Shown here in pieces: positions 1 to 9,327 of a DNA stretch of 51,157 bases (position 1 is the stretch's first letter; each line of letters starts with the position of its first letter). Under the pieces are notes generated by a model that saw only the letters and a list, made by a program, of their open reading frames with translations, was not told the DNA's origin and did not search any database. The stretch comes from CAYPNP01 sp964412195 (GTDB taxonomy: Bacteria > Acidobacteriota > JAAYUB01), in the NCBI GenBank assembly GCA_964412195.1, contig CAYPNP010000030.1, positions 1 to 51,157 on the forward strand. Direction: 5' to 3'. Position numbers and translations under genes: made by a program.

Positions 1-357
<357 letters not shown>

Positions 358-451
358 TGATTTTGAACCGTCGAAACGGTTGTTTTCGCTGAAAAGCTTG
401 TCAAGGCTTTTTGGAGCCTTATTCAGAAATTGAACAGGCACGCACATCCTG

Positions 452-464
452 GTTTTCAAAGATC
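452..464 (-). promoter_or_regulatory. possible boxA-like antitermination site in the rRNA leader
   Basis: The minus strand reads GATCTTTGAAAAC, which resembles boxA-type leader elements. It lies between the tandem promoters and the 16S start, where such a site is expected. The match is short, so this is tentative. The whole 358-687 stretch holds no gene: it is the rRNA leader and promoter region. Confidence 0.4.
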
Positions 465-496
465 AAAATATCCGTATTGCCTAGAGGCAATTTTAA

Positions 497-525
497 ATCT
501 TACTAAACGTCTTATTGGGTGTCAA
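497..525 (-). promoter_or_regulatory. rRNA promoter P3
   Basis: On the minus strand TTGACA (520-525) is followed after 17 bases by TAAGAT (497-502). It is the promoter nearest the 16S gene of three in tandem. Confidence 0.7.
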
Positions 526-567
526 GACCCTTTTTGCGTTTTCCCGACTACCAGCGAGAAATTCCGC

Positions 568-595
568 ATTATACAGAGTCTCAAAGGGTTGTCAA
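568..595 (-). promoter_or_regulatory. rRNA promoter P2 (full consensus)
   Basis: On the minus strand a perfect TTGACA (590-595) and a perfect TATAAT (568-573) are separated by 16 bases. It is the best promoter match seen in the window, as expected for an rRNA operon. Confidence 0.85.
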
Positions 596-642
596 GAGAT
601 TTTTTCAGTCGCTTGAAAGATCGTTCCGACAGACGAAGGCGC

Positions 643-670
643 ATTATACGGGTTTAATATCCGAATGCAA
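643..670 (-). promoter_or_regulatory. rRNA promoter P1
   Basis: On the minus strand TTGCAT (665-670) is followed after 16 bases by TATAAT (643-648). A-tracts covering about 672-700 lie directly upstream and look like an UP element; they overlap the last codons of purN. Confidence 0.8.
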
Positions 671-687
671 GCACTTTTTTTGTTTTT

Positions 688-1289
<602 letters not shown>

Positions 1290-1293
<4 letters not shown>

Positions 1294-2330
1294 CGGAGCA
1301 CCACCTCCGGGCCGCCGCCCACGACTTCACCGATGCGGAACGCCTCCATGCCGGTGGAATGGACGAGTCCTTCTACCTCGGCGGCATCGCCGGGCGCGGT
1401 CATCATGACCATGCCGATTCCCATGTTGAAGACGCGGTACATCTCCGGCTCGGCCACACCGCCCCGGTCGGCCATGAAGGAGAACACGGGCAGCACCGGC
1501 CACGAGCCCCGCCGGATGGCGACGCCGCAGCCGGCCGGCAGGACGCGGGGGATGTTCTCCAGCAGGCCGCCGCCGGTGATGTGCGCCAGGCCGTGCACGA
1601 GTTTCCGCTCCAGGCACGGCCAGACTGCCTGAAGGTAGCCGCGGTGCGGCTTGAGCAGCTCTCCGGCTACGGTCGCGCCCAGCTCCTCCACGAAGGAGCC
1701 CGGCCCCAGCCCCAGGTGCTGGAAGAAGATCTTCCGGGCCAGGGAATAGCCGTTCGTGTGCAGCCCGGCGGAGGGCAGTCCCAGCACCACATCGCCCGGC
1801 CGGATGGACGCCCCGTCGAGGATGGCCGACTTTTCGACCAGACCCACGATGAAACCGGCCAGGTCGTACTCGCCGGCCGGATAGAAGTCCGGCATCTCCG
1901 CCGTCTCGCCGCCGACGAGGGCGCAGCCGAATTCCCGGCATGCCCGCACCAGCCCCTCGACCACGGCGCCCACCACATCCGGCTGGAGGACCCCGGTGGC
2001 CAGGTAATCCAGGAAAAAAAGCGGGCGAGCGCCCTGGACCAGGATGTCGTTCACGCAGTGGGCCACCAGGTCGTAGCCGACGGTGTCGTGGATACCGGTG
2101 GCGAACGCGACCTTCAGCTTGGTGCCCACGCCGTCGGCGCTGCTCACCAGGACCGGCTCGCGGGCATCCTCGGGCTTCAGCTGGAACAGGCCGCCGAAGA
2201 GGCCGATCTCGGACAGCACCCGCGGGTTGAAGGTCTGCCGCACCATCTCCTTGATGCGGGCCTTGGCCCGGTTGGCCGCGTCGATGTCGACGCCGGAACC
2301 GGCGTACGTGAGGCGCTCAGGTCTGTTCAT
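1290..2330 (-). CDS. purM: phosphoribosylformylglycinamidine cyclo-ligase (AIR synthetase)
   Basis: PurM closes the imidazole ring of FGAM with ATP to give AIR, step five of purine synthesis. The protein is 346 residues long, normal for the family. It shows DGVGTKLKVA (66-75), GGETAEMPDFY near 140 and the C-terminal HITGGGLLENIPR motif, all typical of AIR synthetases. The reading frame stays open far upstream, but the ATG at 2330 preceded by GGGGGA begins the conserved N-terminus (MNRPERLTYAGSGVDID). It is the first gene of a purM-purN pair, with a clear sigma-70 promoter about 50 bases upstream. Confidence 0.96.
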
Positions 2331-2376
2331 GGATCCCCCAGGATGAGTTGATGCGTTCCGCGAGCGAAACGCGGCA

Positions 2377-2405
2377 ATTATAAATGGTACGCCGACGCAA
2401 GGCAA
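2377..2405 (-). promoter_or_regulatory. promoter of purM-purN
   Basis: On the minus strand TTGCCT (2400-2405) is followed after 17 bases by TATAAT (2377-2382), about 47 bases upstream of the purM start. The 170-base region between purM and pyrC is divergent. On the pyrC side only a weak -10 (TAGAAT, 2467-2472) is visible. Confidence 0.7.
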
Positions 2406-2501
2406 GCGGACCGGCGGGCGCCGCCCGTCCCGTGGAAAGAGGTTCCTTTCATTCGACCGACTCTGGTAGAATGCCCCTTCAAAGGCCAGCCAGGAGGGTT
2501 C

Positions 2502-3782
2502 ATGCCCACATTGCTCATCCACGGCGGCACCCTGATCGATCCCGGTGCGGGACCGGAACGGCGGGCCAACCTCCTCGCCCGGGACGGCCGGATCGTCGAG
2601 GTCACCGACGGGCTGCCATCGGCCGATGCGGCCGTCGATGCCGGCGGGGCGTTCGTCTGCCCCGGCTTCGTGGACCTTCACGTCCACCTGCGCGAGCCCG
2701 GATTCGAACACAAGGAAACCATCGAGACCGGCCTCCGGGCCGCTGCCCGGGGAGGATTCACCGCCGTGGCGCCCATGCCCAACACGCAGCCGGTGTGCGA
2801 CAATCCCCGGACGCTGCAGTGGATCATCGACCGGGCGCGGGCGGCCGGAGGGGTGCGGGTGTACCCGATCGCCGCCATCACCCGGGGCAGCCGCGGGAGC
2901 GAGCTGGCTGACCTCGTGGCCATGGCCGCCCTCGGCTGCCGGATGTTTTCCAACGACGGGCAGCCGGTGGACGACGCCGAGACCATGCTGCGGGCCATGG
3001 CCCTGGTGCGCAGGCTCGGCGGGGTCATCACCGACCACTGCGAGGACCGGTCGCTAACGCGGGGCGGGGTCATGCACGAGGGCGCCCAGGCCGAGCAATG
3101 GGGATTGCCCGCCCAGTCCCCCCTGTCTGAGGAAGTCCACATCGCCCGAGACATCCTGCTGGCGGAACAGACCGGCTGCCGGCTGCATATCGCCCACCTG
3201 TCCACGGCCCGCGGGTTGGACCTGCTCCGTTGGGCCAAGGGCCGGGGTGTGCCCGTCACGGCCGAGGCGACCCCCCACCATTTCAGCCTCAGCGTGGACG
3301 ACATGCCCGGCCCGGATCCCGACTTCAAGATGAACCCGCCCCTCCGGTCGAGGGAGGATGTCCGTTCCCTGCTGGAGGGCCTCTCCCGCGGCGACATCGA
3401 CGCCATCGCGACCGACCACGCCCCTCACGCCCCGGAGGAGAAGCAGCGGGGATTTCTGCAGGCGCCCTTCGGGATCGTCGGCCTCGAGACCGCCGTCCCC
3501 CTGATCATGGACCGGCTGTACCACGCCGGGGTGATGAGCATGGCCCAGATCGTGGCGGCCTGCGCCGTCCGGCCCGCCCGGATCCTGGGCGCGGAACCGC
3601 GCAGCCTGGCGCCCGGATCGGCGGCCCACCTCACCGTGATCGACCCGGCACAGGAGACGACCGTCGACCGGGATGGTTTCGCCTCCCGATCCCGGAACAC
3701 CCCCTTCGCAGGATGGCGCCTCCGGGGCGCCGTCCGGGCCACCATCGTGGACGGAGCGATCGTCTTCGGGCATAATTTCTGA
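2502..3782 (+). CDS. pyrC: dihydroorotase (type I)
   Basis: The enzyme cyclises carbamoyl-aspartate to dihydroorotate in pyrimidine synthesis. The 426-residue length fits class I (about 430), not the shorter E. coli-type class II. The zinc-ligand motif DLHVHLREPG carries H60 and H62, followed by MPNTQPVCDN, an internal DHCED, HIAHLSTARG and ATDHAPHAPEEK (Asp near 305), in the order of the cyclic amidohydrolase barrel. A strong AGGAGG lies 6 bases before the ATG. The stop codon overlaps the putative -35 of the next operon. No pyrB is seen next to it, although pyrB and pyrC are often adjacent in bacteria with this dihydroorotase type. Confidence 0.95.
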   Translation: MPTLLIHGGTLIDPGAGPERRANLLARDGRIVEVTDGLPSADAAVDAGGAFVCPGFVDLHVHLREPGFEHKETIETGLRAAARGGFTAVAPMPNTQPVCDNPRTLQWIIDRARAAGGVRVYPIAAITRGSRGSELADLVAMAALGCRMFSNDGQPVDDAETMLRAMALVRRLGGVITDHCEDRSLTRGGVMHEGAQAEQWGLPAQSPLSEEVHIARDILLAEQTGCRLHIAHLSTARGLDLLRWAKGRGVPVTAEATPHHFSLSVDDMPGPDPDFKMNPPLRSREDVRSLLEGLSRGDIDAIATDHAPHAPEEKQRGFLQAPFGIVGLETAVPLIMDRLYHAGVMSMAQIVAACAVRPARILGAEPRSLAPGSAAHLTVIDPAQETTVDRDGFASRSRNTPFAGWRLRGAVRATIVDGAIVFGHNF

Positions 3783-3807
3783 AACTCGCTTCTTCCGGAA
3801 GCGTAGA
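3780..3807 (+). promoter_or_regulatory. candidate ECF-type (autoregulated) promoter
   Basis: TGAAAC (3780-3785) and CGTAGA (3802-3807) are 16 bases apart, resembling ECF sigma promoters (a -35 with the AAC core, a -10 with CGT). The site lies directly before the ECF sigma gene it would autoregulate. A short inverted repeat (CGCTTC/GAAGCG) fills the spacer. There is no independent support. Confidence 0.45.
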
Positions 3808-3827
3808 CTGAGTGGACCGGGAAGGTT

Positions 3828-4397
3828 ATGCAGGAGTTCGAGCAGCACGCAATCAACCGGATCCTGAGTGGTGACAGCAGTGCATTCGCCGACCTGGTCA
3901 AGCGGTACGAGCGGTCGATCATCAACTATATCTACCGCTACATCCTCAACTACGAGGAAGCTTTGGATATCGCCCAGGAAGTCTTCGTGAAAGCCTACTA
4001 CGCGATCGAGACCTATAACAACGCGTTCCGGTTCTCGACCTGGTTGTACCGCATTGCCCGGAATACGGCGATCGACTCGCTGCGCAAGAAGCAGCTGAAC
4101 GTCCGCTCTCTCGACGAGCCCCAGGCGCTCAAGGACAAGGAGGTCGGGCTGCAACTGCCGACCGAGGACGACTCCCCGGAGGATCGCCTGCGCAACCGGG
4201 AGTTCGTGCAGCAGTTCCACGAGGCGGTGCAGTCGCTACCGCAGGAGTATCGCGAAGTGATCACTCTGCGGCACATCAACCAGTGCTCCTACCTGGAGAT
4301 CGCCGATATCTGCGAGATCCCGATCGGCACCGTCAAGAACCGGATTTTCAGGGGACGCGAGTTGCTCCGGAAAAAGCTGGAGGGCAAGATTCTATGA
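3828..4397 (+). CDS. RNA polymerase ECF sigma factor (RpoE family)
   Basis: This is a 189-residue ECF sigma factor with region 2 at about residues 15-85 (YIYRYILNYEEALDIAQEVF, then FSTWLYRIARNTAID) and region 4 at about 130-185 (LPQEYREVITLRHI, then IGTVKNRIFRGRELLRKKL helix-turn-helix). It directs core RNA polymerase to a small regulon. The linker holds a stretch of acidic residues. The TGA overlaps the ATG of the following zinc-finger anti-sigma gene, and a third gene is coupled the same way, so the three form a tight operon. A TGAAAC-16-CGTAGA element upstream suggests self-activation. The signal sensed is unknown; the bactofilin-like partner hints at an envelope role. Confidence 0.93.
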   Translation: MQEFEQHAINRILSGDSSAFADLVKRYERSIINYIYRYILNYEEALDIAQEVFVKAYYAIETYNNAFRFSTWLYRIARNTAIDSLRKKQLNVRSLDEPQALKDKEVGLQLPTEDDSPEDRLRNREFVQQFHEAVQSLPQEYREVITLRHINQCSYLEIADICEIPIGTVKNRIFRGRELLRKKLEGKIL

Positions 4398-5020
4398 ACC
4401 CGATTTGTTCCGAGTTGAACGTGATCCAGTACATCGAGAAGGAGCTGCCGGAAACCGAAATGCTCCAGATGGAGAAGCATTTCGCCCACTGCGACACCTG
4501 CCGCCGGCTGCTCGCCCAGCACCGGCTGGTCCGCCTCAGCCTCATCCACGCTTCCGCCATCCTGCCGCCGCTGGATTTCACCAACGGCGTGCTGGCCCAG
4601 GTCCCATCCCCCTTCCACCGCCTCCTGAAGACGACCCGGGAGAAGACCATCGCCGCCGCGGCGGCGATCACGCTGGCGGCGCTCGGCTCTTTCTCCTACC
4701 TCGCCGGCTTGCAAACCCAGGCCTTGGGCGAGGTCCTGTCGCTCCGGTGGTGGAACAACATTTTCCTCCAGAGCTTTTCCATGGTGACGGATACCCTCCG
4801 CCTACTGCTGACCCTCGTGCGCCTGATGATGTCCGTCGGCCTGTTCGTGATCGAAGGCCTGCTCTTCGTCCTGAACGCCCTCGGCCGACTGGTGGTCTTC
4901 TCGCCCCAGGGCCTGACCGCCCTCCTTGTCGTGGTCTCGGTTTTCCTGGTCACCCTGGGCCTGACGACGCGGCGGCCTCACCCACTCCCGCTGAAGACGG
5001 CCCGTACGGGACGGTCATGA
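4394..5020 (+). CDS. zinc-finger (ZAS/zf-HC2) anti-sigma factor, membrane-bound
   Basis: The 208-residue protein begins with the anti-sigma zinc motif H-x3-C-x2-C (H29, C33, C36 in KHFAHCDTC), with C5 nearby. This domain typically clamps the cognate ECF sigma factor in the cytoplasm. After about residue 75 there are several hydrophobic segments (near 80-105, 135-165 and 175-195), so the protein is anchored by three or so membrane helices, more than the usual single helix. The start ATG overlaps the sigma stop codon. The assignment as inhibitor rests on the zinc motif and gene order. The membrane part is not recognised and could be the sensor. Confidence 0.85.
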   Translation: MNPICSELNVIQYIEKELPETEMLQMEKHFAHCDTCRRLLAQHRLVRLSLIHASAILPPLDFTNGVLAQVPSPFHRLLKTTREKTIAAAAAITLAALGSFSYLAGLQTQALGEVLSLRWWNNIFLQSFSMVTDTLRLLLTLVRLMMSVGLFVIEGLLFVLNALGRLVVFSPQGLTALLVVVSVFLVTLGLTTRRPHPLPLKTARTGRS

Positions 5021-5937
5021 GATTCCCCCTCGGTTCCCTCGGAATCCTGCTCTGCGCCTGCCTGGCGTCCGCGCAATCCCGCCCGGTCGTAGTCGAACAG
5101 GGCGAGACGGCCCGGGACATCGTGGTCTCCATCTCCAATCCCGTCATCATCCGCGGCGCCGCCGAGCAGGGGGTGTTCACCGCCGGCGCCAACCTCACGA
5201 TCAGCGGCACGGTGCAGGGCGACGTCGCGGTGATCGGGGGGGAGCTGGACCTCCTCGGCACCGCCCAGATCCACGGCAACATCTTCCTGGTGGGGAGCAC
5301 CCAGCATGTCAGCCCCGGAGCGACGATCGAGGGCAAGCTGCTCAGCATCCCCTTCCTGGGGGAAGAGGCGCACAAGATCTTCAACAGTCCCGCCGCATTC
5401 CTGTTTTCATACACCTATGACTTCAAGTTCATCGCCTCCCGGATCTTCGCCTCGCTGCTGCTCTTCCTGCTGTCCCTGGCGACCGTCAAGATCTTCCCGG
5501 CGCACGTGAGCTACGCCTGCGGTCGGATGAAGCAGGAGCCCGGGTACACGGCGGGCATGGGCGTCCTCGGCCTGACCGGGGCCATCGTGGCCCTCCTCGT
5601 CGCCCTGGCGCTCTGCCTGGTGCTGATCGGGCTGCCCATCCTGCTTCTGGTGATCCTGGCCCTGGCGGCCGCGTGGATCTTCGGGATGGTGGTGGTGTTC
5701 TACACCGTGGGAGAATGGATCCTGCGCCTGTTGAAGCGCAAGTCCCCCTCCCCCCTGTGGGGCCTGATCCTGGCCATCGGGCTCTGGACCCTGGTGAAGT
5801 TCCTCCCCGGCGTGTCCCTGCTGATCCATTTGGCCGCGACGGTGATGGCGCTGGGCATCACCCTGACGACCCGTTTCGGCACCGGCATCCCCTGGTTCCA
5901 GCGCCGCCGCCGCACCGCCCCGGCGCACGTCACCTAG
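5017..5937 (+). CDS. bactofilin-like polymer-forming domain fused to membrane helices
   Basis: The 306-residue protein has an N-terminal signal-like segment (residues 1-19, ending SAQS). A beta-helical stretch follows at about 30-110 with evenly spaced Gly-Asp/Gly-Asn turns (ISGTVQGDVAVIGGELDLLG, then AQIHGNIFLVG), the pattern of bactofilin/polymer-forming proteins. The second half has four or more membrane helices. Bactofilins are normally cytosolic scaffolds; here the repeat domain would lie on the outer face if the signal is real. The gene starts inside the anti-sigma stop (ATGA), so it belongs to the sigma operon. It may be the regulated output or a sensor component; function is inferred only from context. 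Confidence 0.7.
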   Translation: MRFPLGSLGILLCACLASAQSRPVVVEQGETARDIVVSISNPVIIRGAAEQGVFTAGANLTISGTVQGDVAVIGGELDLLGTAQIHGNIFLVGSTQHVSPGATIEGKLLSIPFLGEEAHKIFNSPAAFLFSYTYDFKFIASRIFASLLLFLLSLATVKIFPAHVSYACGRMKQEPGYTAGMGVLGLTGAIVALLVALALCLVLIGLPILLLVILALAAAWIFGMVVVFYTVGEWILRLLKRKSPSPLWGLILAIGLWTLVKFLPGVSLLIHLAATVMALGITLTTRFGTGIPWFQRRRRTAPAHVT

Positions 5938-5947
5938 CGCCGCTCCT

Positions 5948-6643
5948 TCAACGGCGGGCGCCGAAGATCGCCGTCCCGACCCGCACCAGCGTCGCCCCCT
6001 CCTGGATCGCCACGTCGAAATCGTGGCTCATGCCCATGGACAGCTCCCGGAGAGGCAGCTTCCCACCGAAACGCCCGGCCATCTCGTCGCGGATCTGCCG
6101 GAGCCGCCGGAAATACGGCCGCACTTCCGCCGGATCCTCCCGATAGGGCGGGATCGTCATGAAGCCTTCCACGGCCAGGTGCGGCAGGGAACAAGCGGCC
6201 TCCAGGAGGAGCGGCACGTCCGCCTCGGCACAGCCGGACTTGGAGGCCTCGCCCCCAAGATTGACTTCCAGGAGTACCCGGAGGCGCCGGCCGGTCTCCC
6301 CGCAGCGCCGGTCCAACCGATGCAGCAGGTCCAGCCGGTCCACCGAATGGACCGCCTCGAACAGCTCGACCGCCCGGTTCACCTTGTTGGACTGCAGATG
6401 GCCGATCAGGTGCCAGCGGAAGACGTCCGGCCCCGGCAGGAGAGGCTGCTTGGCCTGGGCCTCCTGGACCCTGTTCTCCCCCAGCACCACCGGACCGATG
6501 GGCTGGAGCCCGGCGATCACCTCGGGGGGCACCGTCTTGCTGACTGCCACCAGTGTGATTCCCGCCGGATCCCGGCCGGCCGCCCCGGCAGCCTCCCGGA
6601 TCCGGCGGACCACCTCCAGGTATCTTTCCCGGACCGCCTCCAC
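5948..6643 (-). CDS. PLP-binding homeostasis protein (YggS/PLPBP family)
   Basis: This family binds pyridoxal phosphate without known catalysis and buffers cellular PLP. Visible hallmarks are the PLP-lysine motif TLVAVSKTVP, LGENRVQEAQ, WHLIGHLQSNK, the LLEVNLGGEASKSG strand and the C-terminal LSMGMSHDFDVAIQEGATLVRVG phosphate loop (split here as SMGMSHDFD and TLVRVGTAIFG). I place the start at the GTG at 6643 because AAGGAGG precedes it by five bases and the promoter -10 lies just upstream. An upstream GTG (6724) would add 27 unconserved residues and sits before that promoter. The resulting 231 residues match the family. The gene is convergent with the bactofilin gene. Confidence 0.93.
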   Translation of the reverse strand: MEAVRERYLEVVRRIREAAGAAGRDPAGITLVAVSKTVPPEVIAGLQPIGPVVLGENRVQEAQAKQPLLPGPDVFRWHLIGHLQSNKVNRAVELFEAVHSVDRLDLLHRLDRRCGETGRRLRVLLEVNLGGEASKSGCAEADVPLLLEAACSLPHLAVEGFMTIPPYREDPAEVRPYFRRLRQIRDEMAGRFGGKLPLRELSMGMSHDFDVAIQEGATLVRVGTAIFGARR

Positions 6644-6670
6644 ACGGGCCTCCTTGTCGGATTCCACTCG

Positions 6671-6699
6671 ATTATAGGATTGCTCCCCCCCGGTGTAAA
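6671..6699 (-). promoter_or_regulatory. promoter of the PLP-binding protein gene
   Basis: On the minus strand TTTACA (6694-6699), 17 bases, TATAAT (6671-6676). Transcription would begin near 6664, which excludes the upstream GTG at 6724 as start and supports the GTG at 6643. Confidence 0.7.
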
Positions 6700-6789
6700 G
6701 CAACTCCGGTTGCAGCCCGCCCACCGCTGGGGTAAGATAGGAGTCGCGCTGAGTTCAGCGACACCCGGACGCCCGTGCGCGGCAGGACC

Positions 6790-7464
6790 ATGGCCGAACG
6801 GAACGGAATCTTCATCACCCTGGAAGGGGTCGAGGGCTGCGGCAAGACCACCCAGATCGGCCTGCTGACGCAGTGGTTCGACCAGCTCGCGCTGCCCTAC
6901 GTCCTGACCCGGGAACCCGGGGGGACGCCTTTCGGCCAGCAGGTCCGGCAGGTGCTGCTGGACGCGCAGGGACCGGCCCGCCAGCCCCTGGCGGAACTCC
7001 TGCTGTATCTGGCCGACCGCTACCAGGACCTGCACGAACGCATCCTCCCGGCCCTGGCGGAAGGCAAGCTGGTGCTGTGCGACCGCTACCACGACGCCAC
7101 CCTGGCCTACCAGGGCTTCGCCCGCGGGATCCCCCTGGAGGTCATCGCCCACGTCGCCGCCGCGCTGGACATCCGCTCCCCCGATCTGACCCTGCTGCTG
7201 GACATCGCCCCGGAACGCTCCCTCGCCCGGGCCATCCAGCGCAACCAGGCGTCCGCCAGCGCGGGCCAAGAGGGCCGGTTCGAGGCGGAGGCGCTGGTTT
7301 TCCACCGGCAGGTCCGGGCGGGGTACCTACGGCTGGCCGCGCGGGAGCCCGCCCGTTTCCTCGTGATCGACGCCGATCGCCCGCCGGAGGCCGTCTTCCG
7401 CGACATCCGCCGGTCGCTGGCCCCGCGCCTGGCCGGCCGGTTCCCCGGAGTCGCGACAGCATGA
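6790..7464 (+). CDS. tmk: thymidylate kinase
   Basis: Tmk phosphorylates dTMP to dTDP. The 224-residue protein has the P-loop GVEGCGKT (13-20), the DR(Y/H) motif CDRYHDATLAYQG and the LID-region arginines expected for bacterial TMPKs. The ATG at 6790 follows AGGA by a few bases and starts the normal family N-terminus; a GTG five codons upstream is less likely. The stop overlaps the holB start (ATGA). The tmk-holB-ricT order matches the order seen in Bacillus and many other bacteria, so this is a conserved operon linking dTTP supply and the replicase clamp loader. Confidence 0.95.
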   Translation: MAERNGIFITLEGVEGCGKTTQIGLLTQWFDQLALPYVLTREPGGTPFGQQVRQVLLDAQGPARQPLAELLLYLADRYQDLHERILPALAEGKLVLCDRYHDATLAYQGFARGIPLEVIAHVAAALDIRSPDLTLLLDIAPERSLARAIQRNQASASAGQEGRFEAEALVFHRQVRAGYLRLAAREPARFLVIDADRPPEAVFRDIRRSLAPRLAGRFPGVATA

Positions 7465-8459
7465 CCCCCTTCATCGGCAACAAGCCGATCCGCCTGCTGC
7501 TGGCCCGGAGCCAGCGGCGCGACACCCTCCACCACGCCTATATCTTCAGCGGGCCGGAAGGCGTCGGCAAGAAGCGTTTGGCGATGGACCTCGCCCGAAG
7601 CCTGAACTGCGCCCAGGGAACCGGCAACCTGGAGTCTTGCGGCGTCTGCCCCTCCTGCCACAAGATCGACTCCGGCAACCACCCGGACGTCCAGCTGATC
7701 GAACCCGAGACCAAGGTGTTCCGGGTCGACCAGGTCCGGCAGCTGATCCAGGACATCTCCTACCGGCCTTTCGAGGGCCGGCGCCGCGTGTTTGTCCTGG
7801 ACGAGGCCGACCGGATGAACGACGAGGCGGCCAACTGCCTGCTGAAAACGCTGGAGGAGCCCCCCGAGCAGAACATCCTGATCCTGCTCACGACCAACCT
7901 CTACGCCCTGCTGCCCACCATCCGCTCCCGCTGCCAGGTCCTGAAGTTCCACTCGATCCACCCCCGAGAGATCGAGGAATTCCTTCGCGCCTCCGTGGGG
8001 CGGACGGCCGACGAAGCCGCCAAGGCGGCCCGCCTCAGCCAAGGGAGCCTCGGCGTGGCCCTGTCCCTGGACATGTCCGCCGCGGCCGCCCTGCAGGCCT
8101 CGGCCTTCCGGCTCCTCCAGCTGCTCACCCAGGCGGACGACGCCGCGCTGATGGAGACGCTGGCGGAGATCCTCAACCAGCCCGACCACCTGGACCTCTT
8201 CCTGCAAATTCTGATTTCCATTCTGCGCGATTTGGTTATAATGGACCTCTTTCGGGACCGGGAGCACATCCTCTACTACGATTTCCTGGATACCCTGAAG
8301 GCGTTGCGCTACGATCTTTCGCCCGTGATCATCGAGAGGATCCTCCACGATATCGAGGAGCTTTACCGGAAACGGCATCTGAACATCAAGATGGACATAT
8401 ATCTCCAGAACATCCTCCTGAAGAGCCGGGCCACCATCCTGCGGAGGCAACAGGCATGA
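7461..8459 (+). CDS. holB: DNA polymerase III delta' subunit
   Basis: The delta' subunit is part of the clamp loader that places the beta clamp on DNA. The 332-residue protein shows a P-loop GPEGVGKK (31-38), a four-cysteine zinc site (C50, C60, C63, C66 in CGVCPSC), the Walker B-like DEADRMN, LEEPP and the sensor 1 region TIRSRCQ. These are features of the AAA+ gamma/tau/delta' family; full-length DnaX is longer. The C-terminal third is alpha-helical, as in the collar domain. It overlaps tmk upstream and ricT downstream by four bases each. Confidence 0.93.
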   Translation: MTPFIGNKPIRLLLARSQRRDTLHHAYIFSGPEGVGKKRLAMDLARSLNCAQGTGNLESCGVCPSCHKIDSGNHPDVQLIEPETKVFRVDQVRQLIQDISYRPFEGRRRVFVLDEADRMNDEAANCLLKTLEEPPEQNILILLTTNLYALLPTIRSRCQVLKFHSIHPREIEEFLRASVGRTADEAAKAARLSQGSLGVALSLDMSAAAALQASAFRLLQLLTQADDAALMETLAEILNQPDHLDLFLQILISILRDLVIMDLFRDREHILYYDFLDTLKALRYDLSPVIIERILHDIEELYRKRHLNIKMDIYLQNILLKSRATILRRQQA

Positions 8460-9178
8460 TGCAGCTCACCCAAGTGCGGATCGAAGACTGCTGCCGGGCG
8501 GTCCTTTCCCTGGCGGAAGACCTGCCCCTCCGCAAGGGCGACGCCTGCATCATCCACACCGAGCGCGGGGTCGAGATGGGGACCGTCGTTCACGTCTCCC
8601 CGATGCCGGAGGGCGACTCTGGGAACGGCCAGTACCCCCGCGTCCTCCGGAAAGCCAACGCGAAGGACATCTCCCAATTCGAAAGGAAACGTTTCCGGGA
8701 GGCCCGCGCCCGCGAGGTTTGCCAGCAGCTGGTCCAGAAGCACAAGCTGGTCCTGAAGCTGACCCGGGTGGAATTCCTCTTCGACGGCAGCAAGGTGATC
8801 TTCTACTACACCGCTGACGGCAGGGTGGATTTCCGCGGGCTGGTCAAGGACCTGGCGTCGGCGCTCAAAACCCGGATCGAGATGCGCCAGATCGGGGTTC
8901 GAGACGAGGCTAAGCTCCTGGGCGGCATCGGCTGCTGCGGCCTGCCCCTCTGCTGCTCCACCTGGATCCAGAAGTTCTACCCCGTCTCCATCAAGACCGC
9001 CAAGCGGCAGTGCCTGAACCTCAATCCCTCCCGCCTCTCGGGAGTGTGCGGCCGGCTGATGTGCTGCCTGATGTACGAGCGGGACACGGCTACGCCCGCG
9101 GCGGCCTCCGCCGCGGAAGACGCCTCGGACGATTCCATCGAGGCTTTCCAATCGGAGGAAGTGCCTCCGGAATCCTGA
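8456..9178 (+). CDS. ricT: PSP1/RicT (YaaT) family protein
   Basis: The 240-residue protein has the PSP1 domain with its cysteine-rich core GGIGCCGLPLCCSTW and SGVCGRLMCCLMYE. In Bacillus, RicT works with RicA and RicF in an iron-sulfur protein complex that influences RNA processing, sporulation and competence. Its place directly after holB, overlapping by ATGA, is the standard neighbourhood. The acidic, alanine-rich last 25 residues are not conserved in the family as I know it. No ricA or ricF is visible in this window. Confidence 0.9.
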   Translation: MMQLTQVRIEDCCRAVLSLAEDLPLRKGDACIIHTERGVEMGTVVHVSPMPEGDSGNGQYPRVLRKANAKDISQFERKRFREARAREVCQQLVQKHKLVLKLTRVEFLFDGSKVIFYYTADGRVDFRGLVKDLASALKTRIEMRQIGVRDEAKLLGGIGCCGLPLCCSTWIQKFYPVSIKTAKRQCLNLNPSRLSGVCGRLMCCLMYERDTATPAAASAAEDASDDSIEAFQSEEVPPES

Positions 9179-9205
9179 TTCCGGCCTGTCTCCGTCCCCG
9201 GCTTT

Positions 9206-9233
9206 TTGCTTGAAAAATGTGCAGGGGTATAGT
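9206..9233 (+). promoter_or_regulatory. promoter of hfq-like-pdxA
   Basis: TTGCTT (9206-9211), 16 bases, TATAGT (9228-9233). The transcript would carry a leader of about 88 bases before the hfq-like ATG. Confidence 0.5.
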
Positions 9234-9327
9234 AACATCCCCCGCAATTGAAGGTTTCTATCCACCTGACACTCTACCCAAGAGTAGCCCGTAGAAAAAC
9301 TTCGCAGGTTGGATATCAGGAGTTGCC

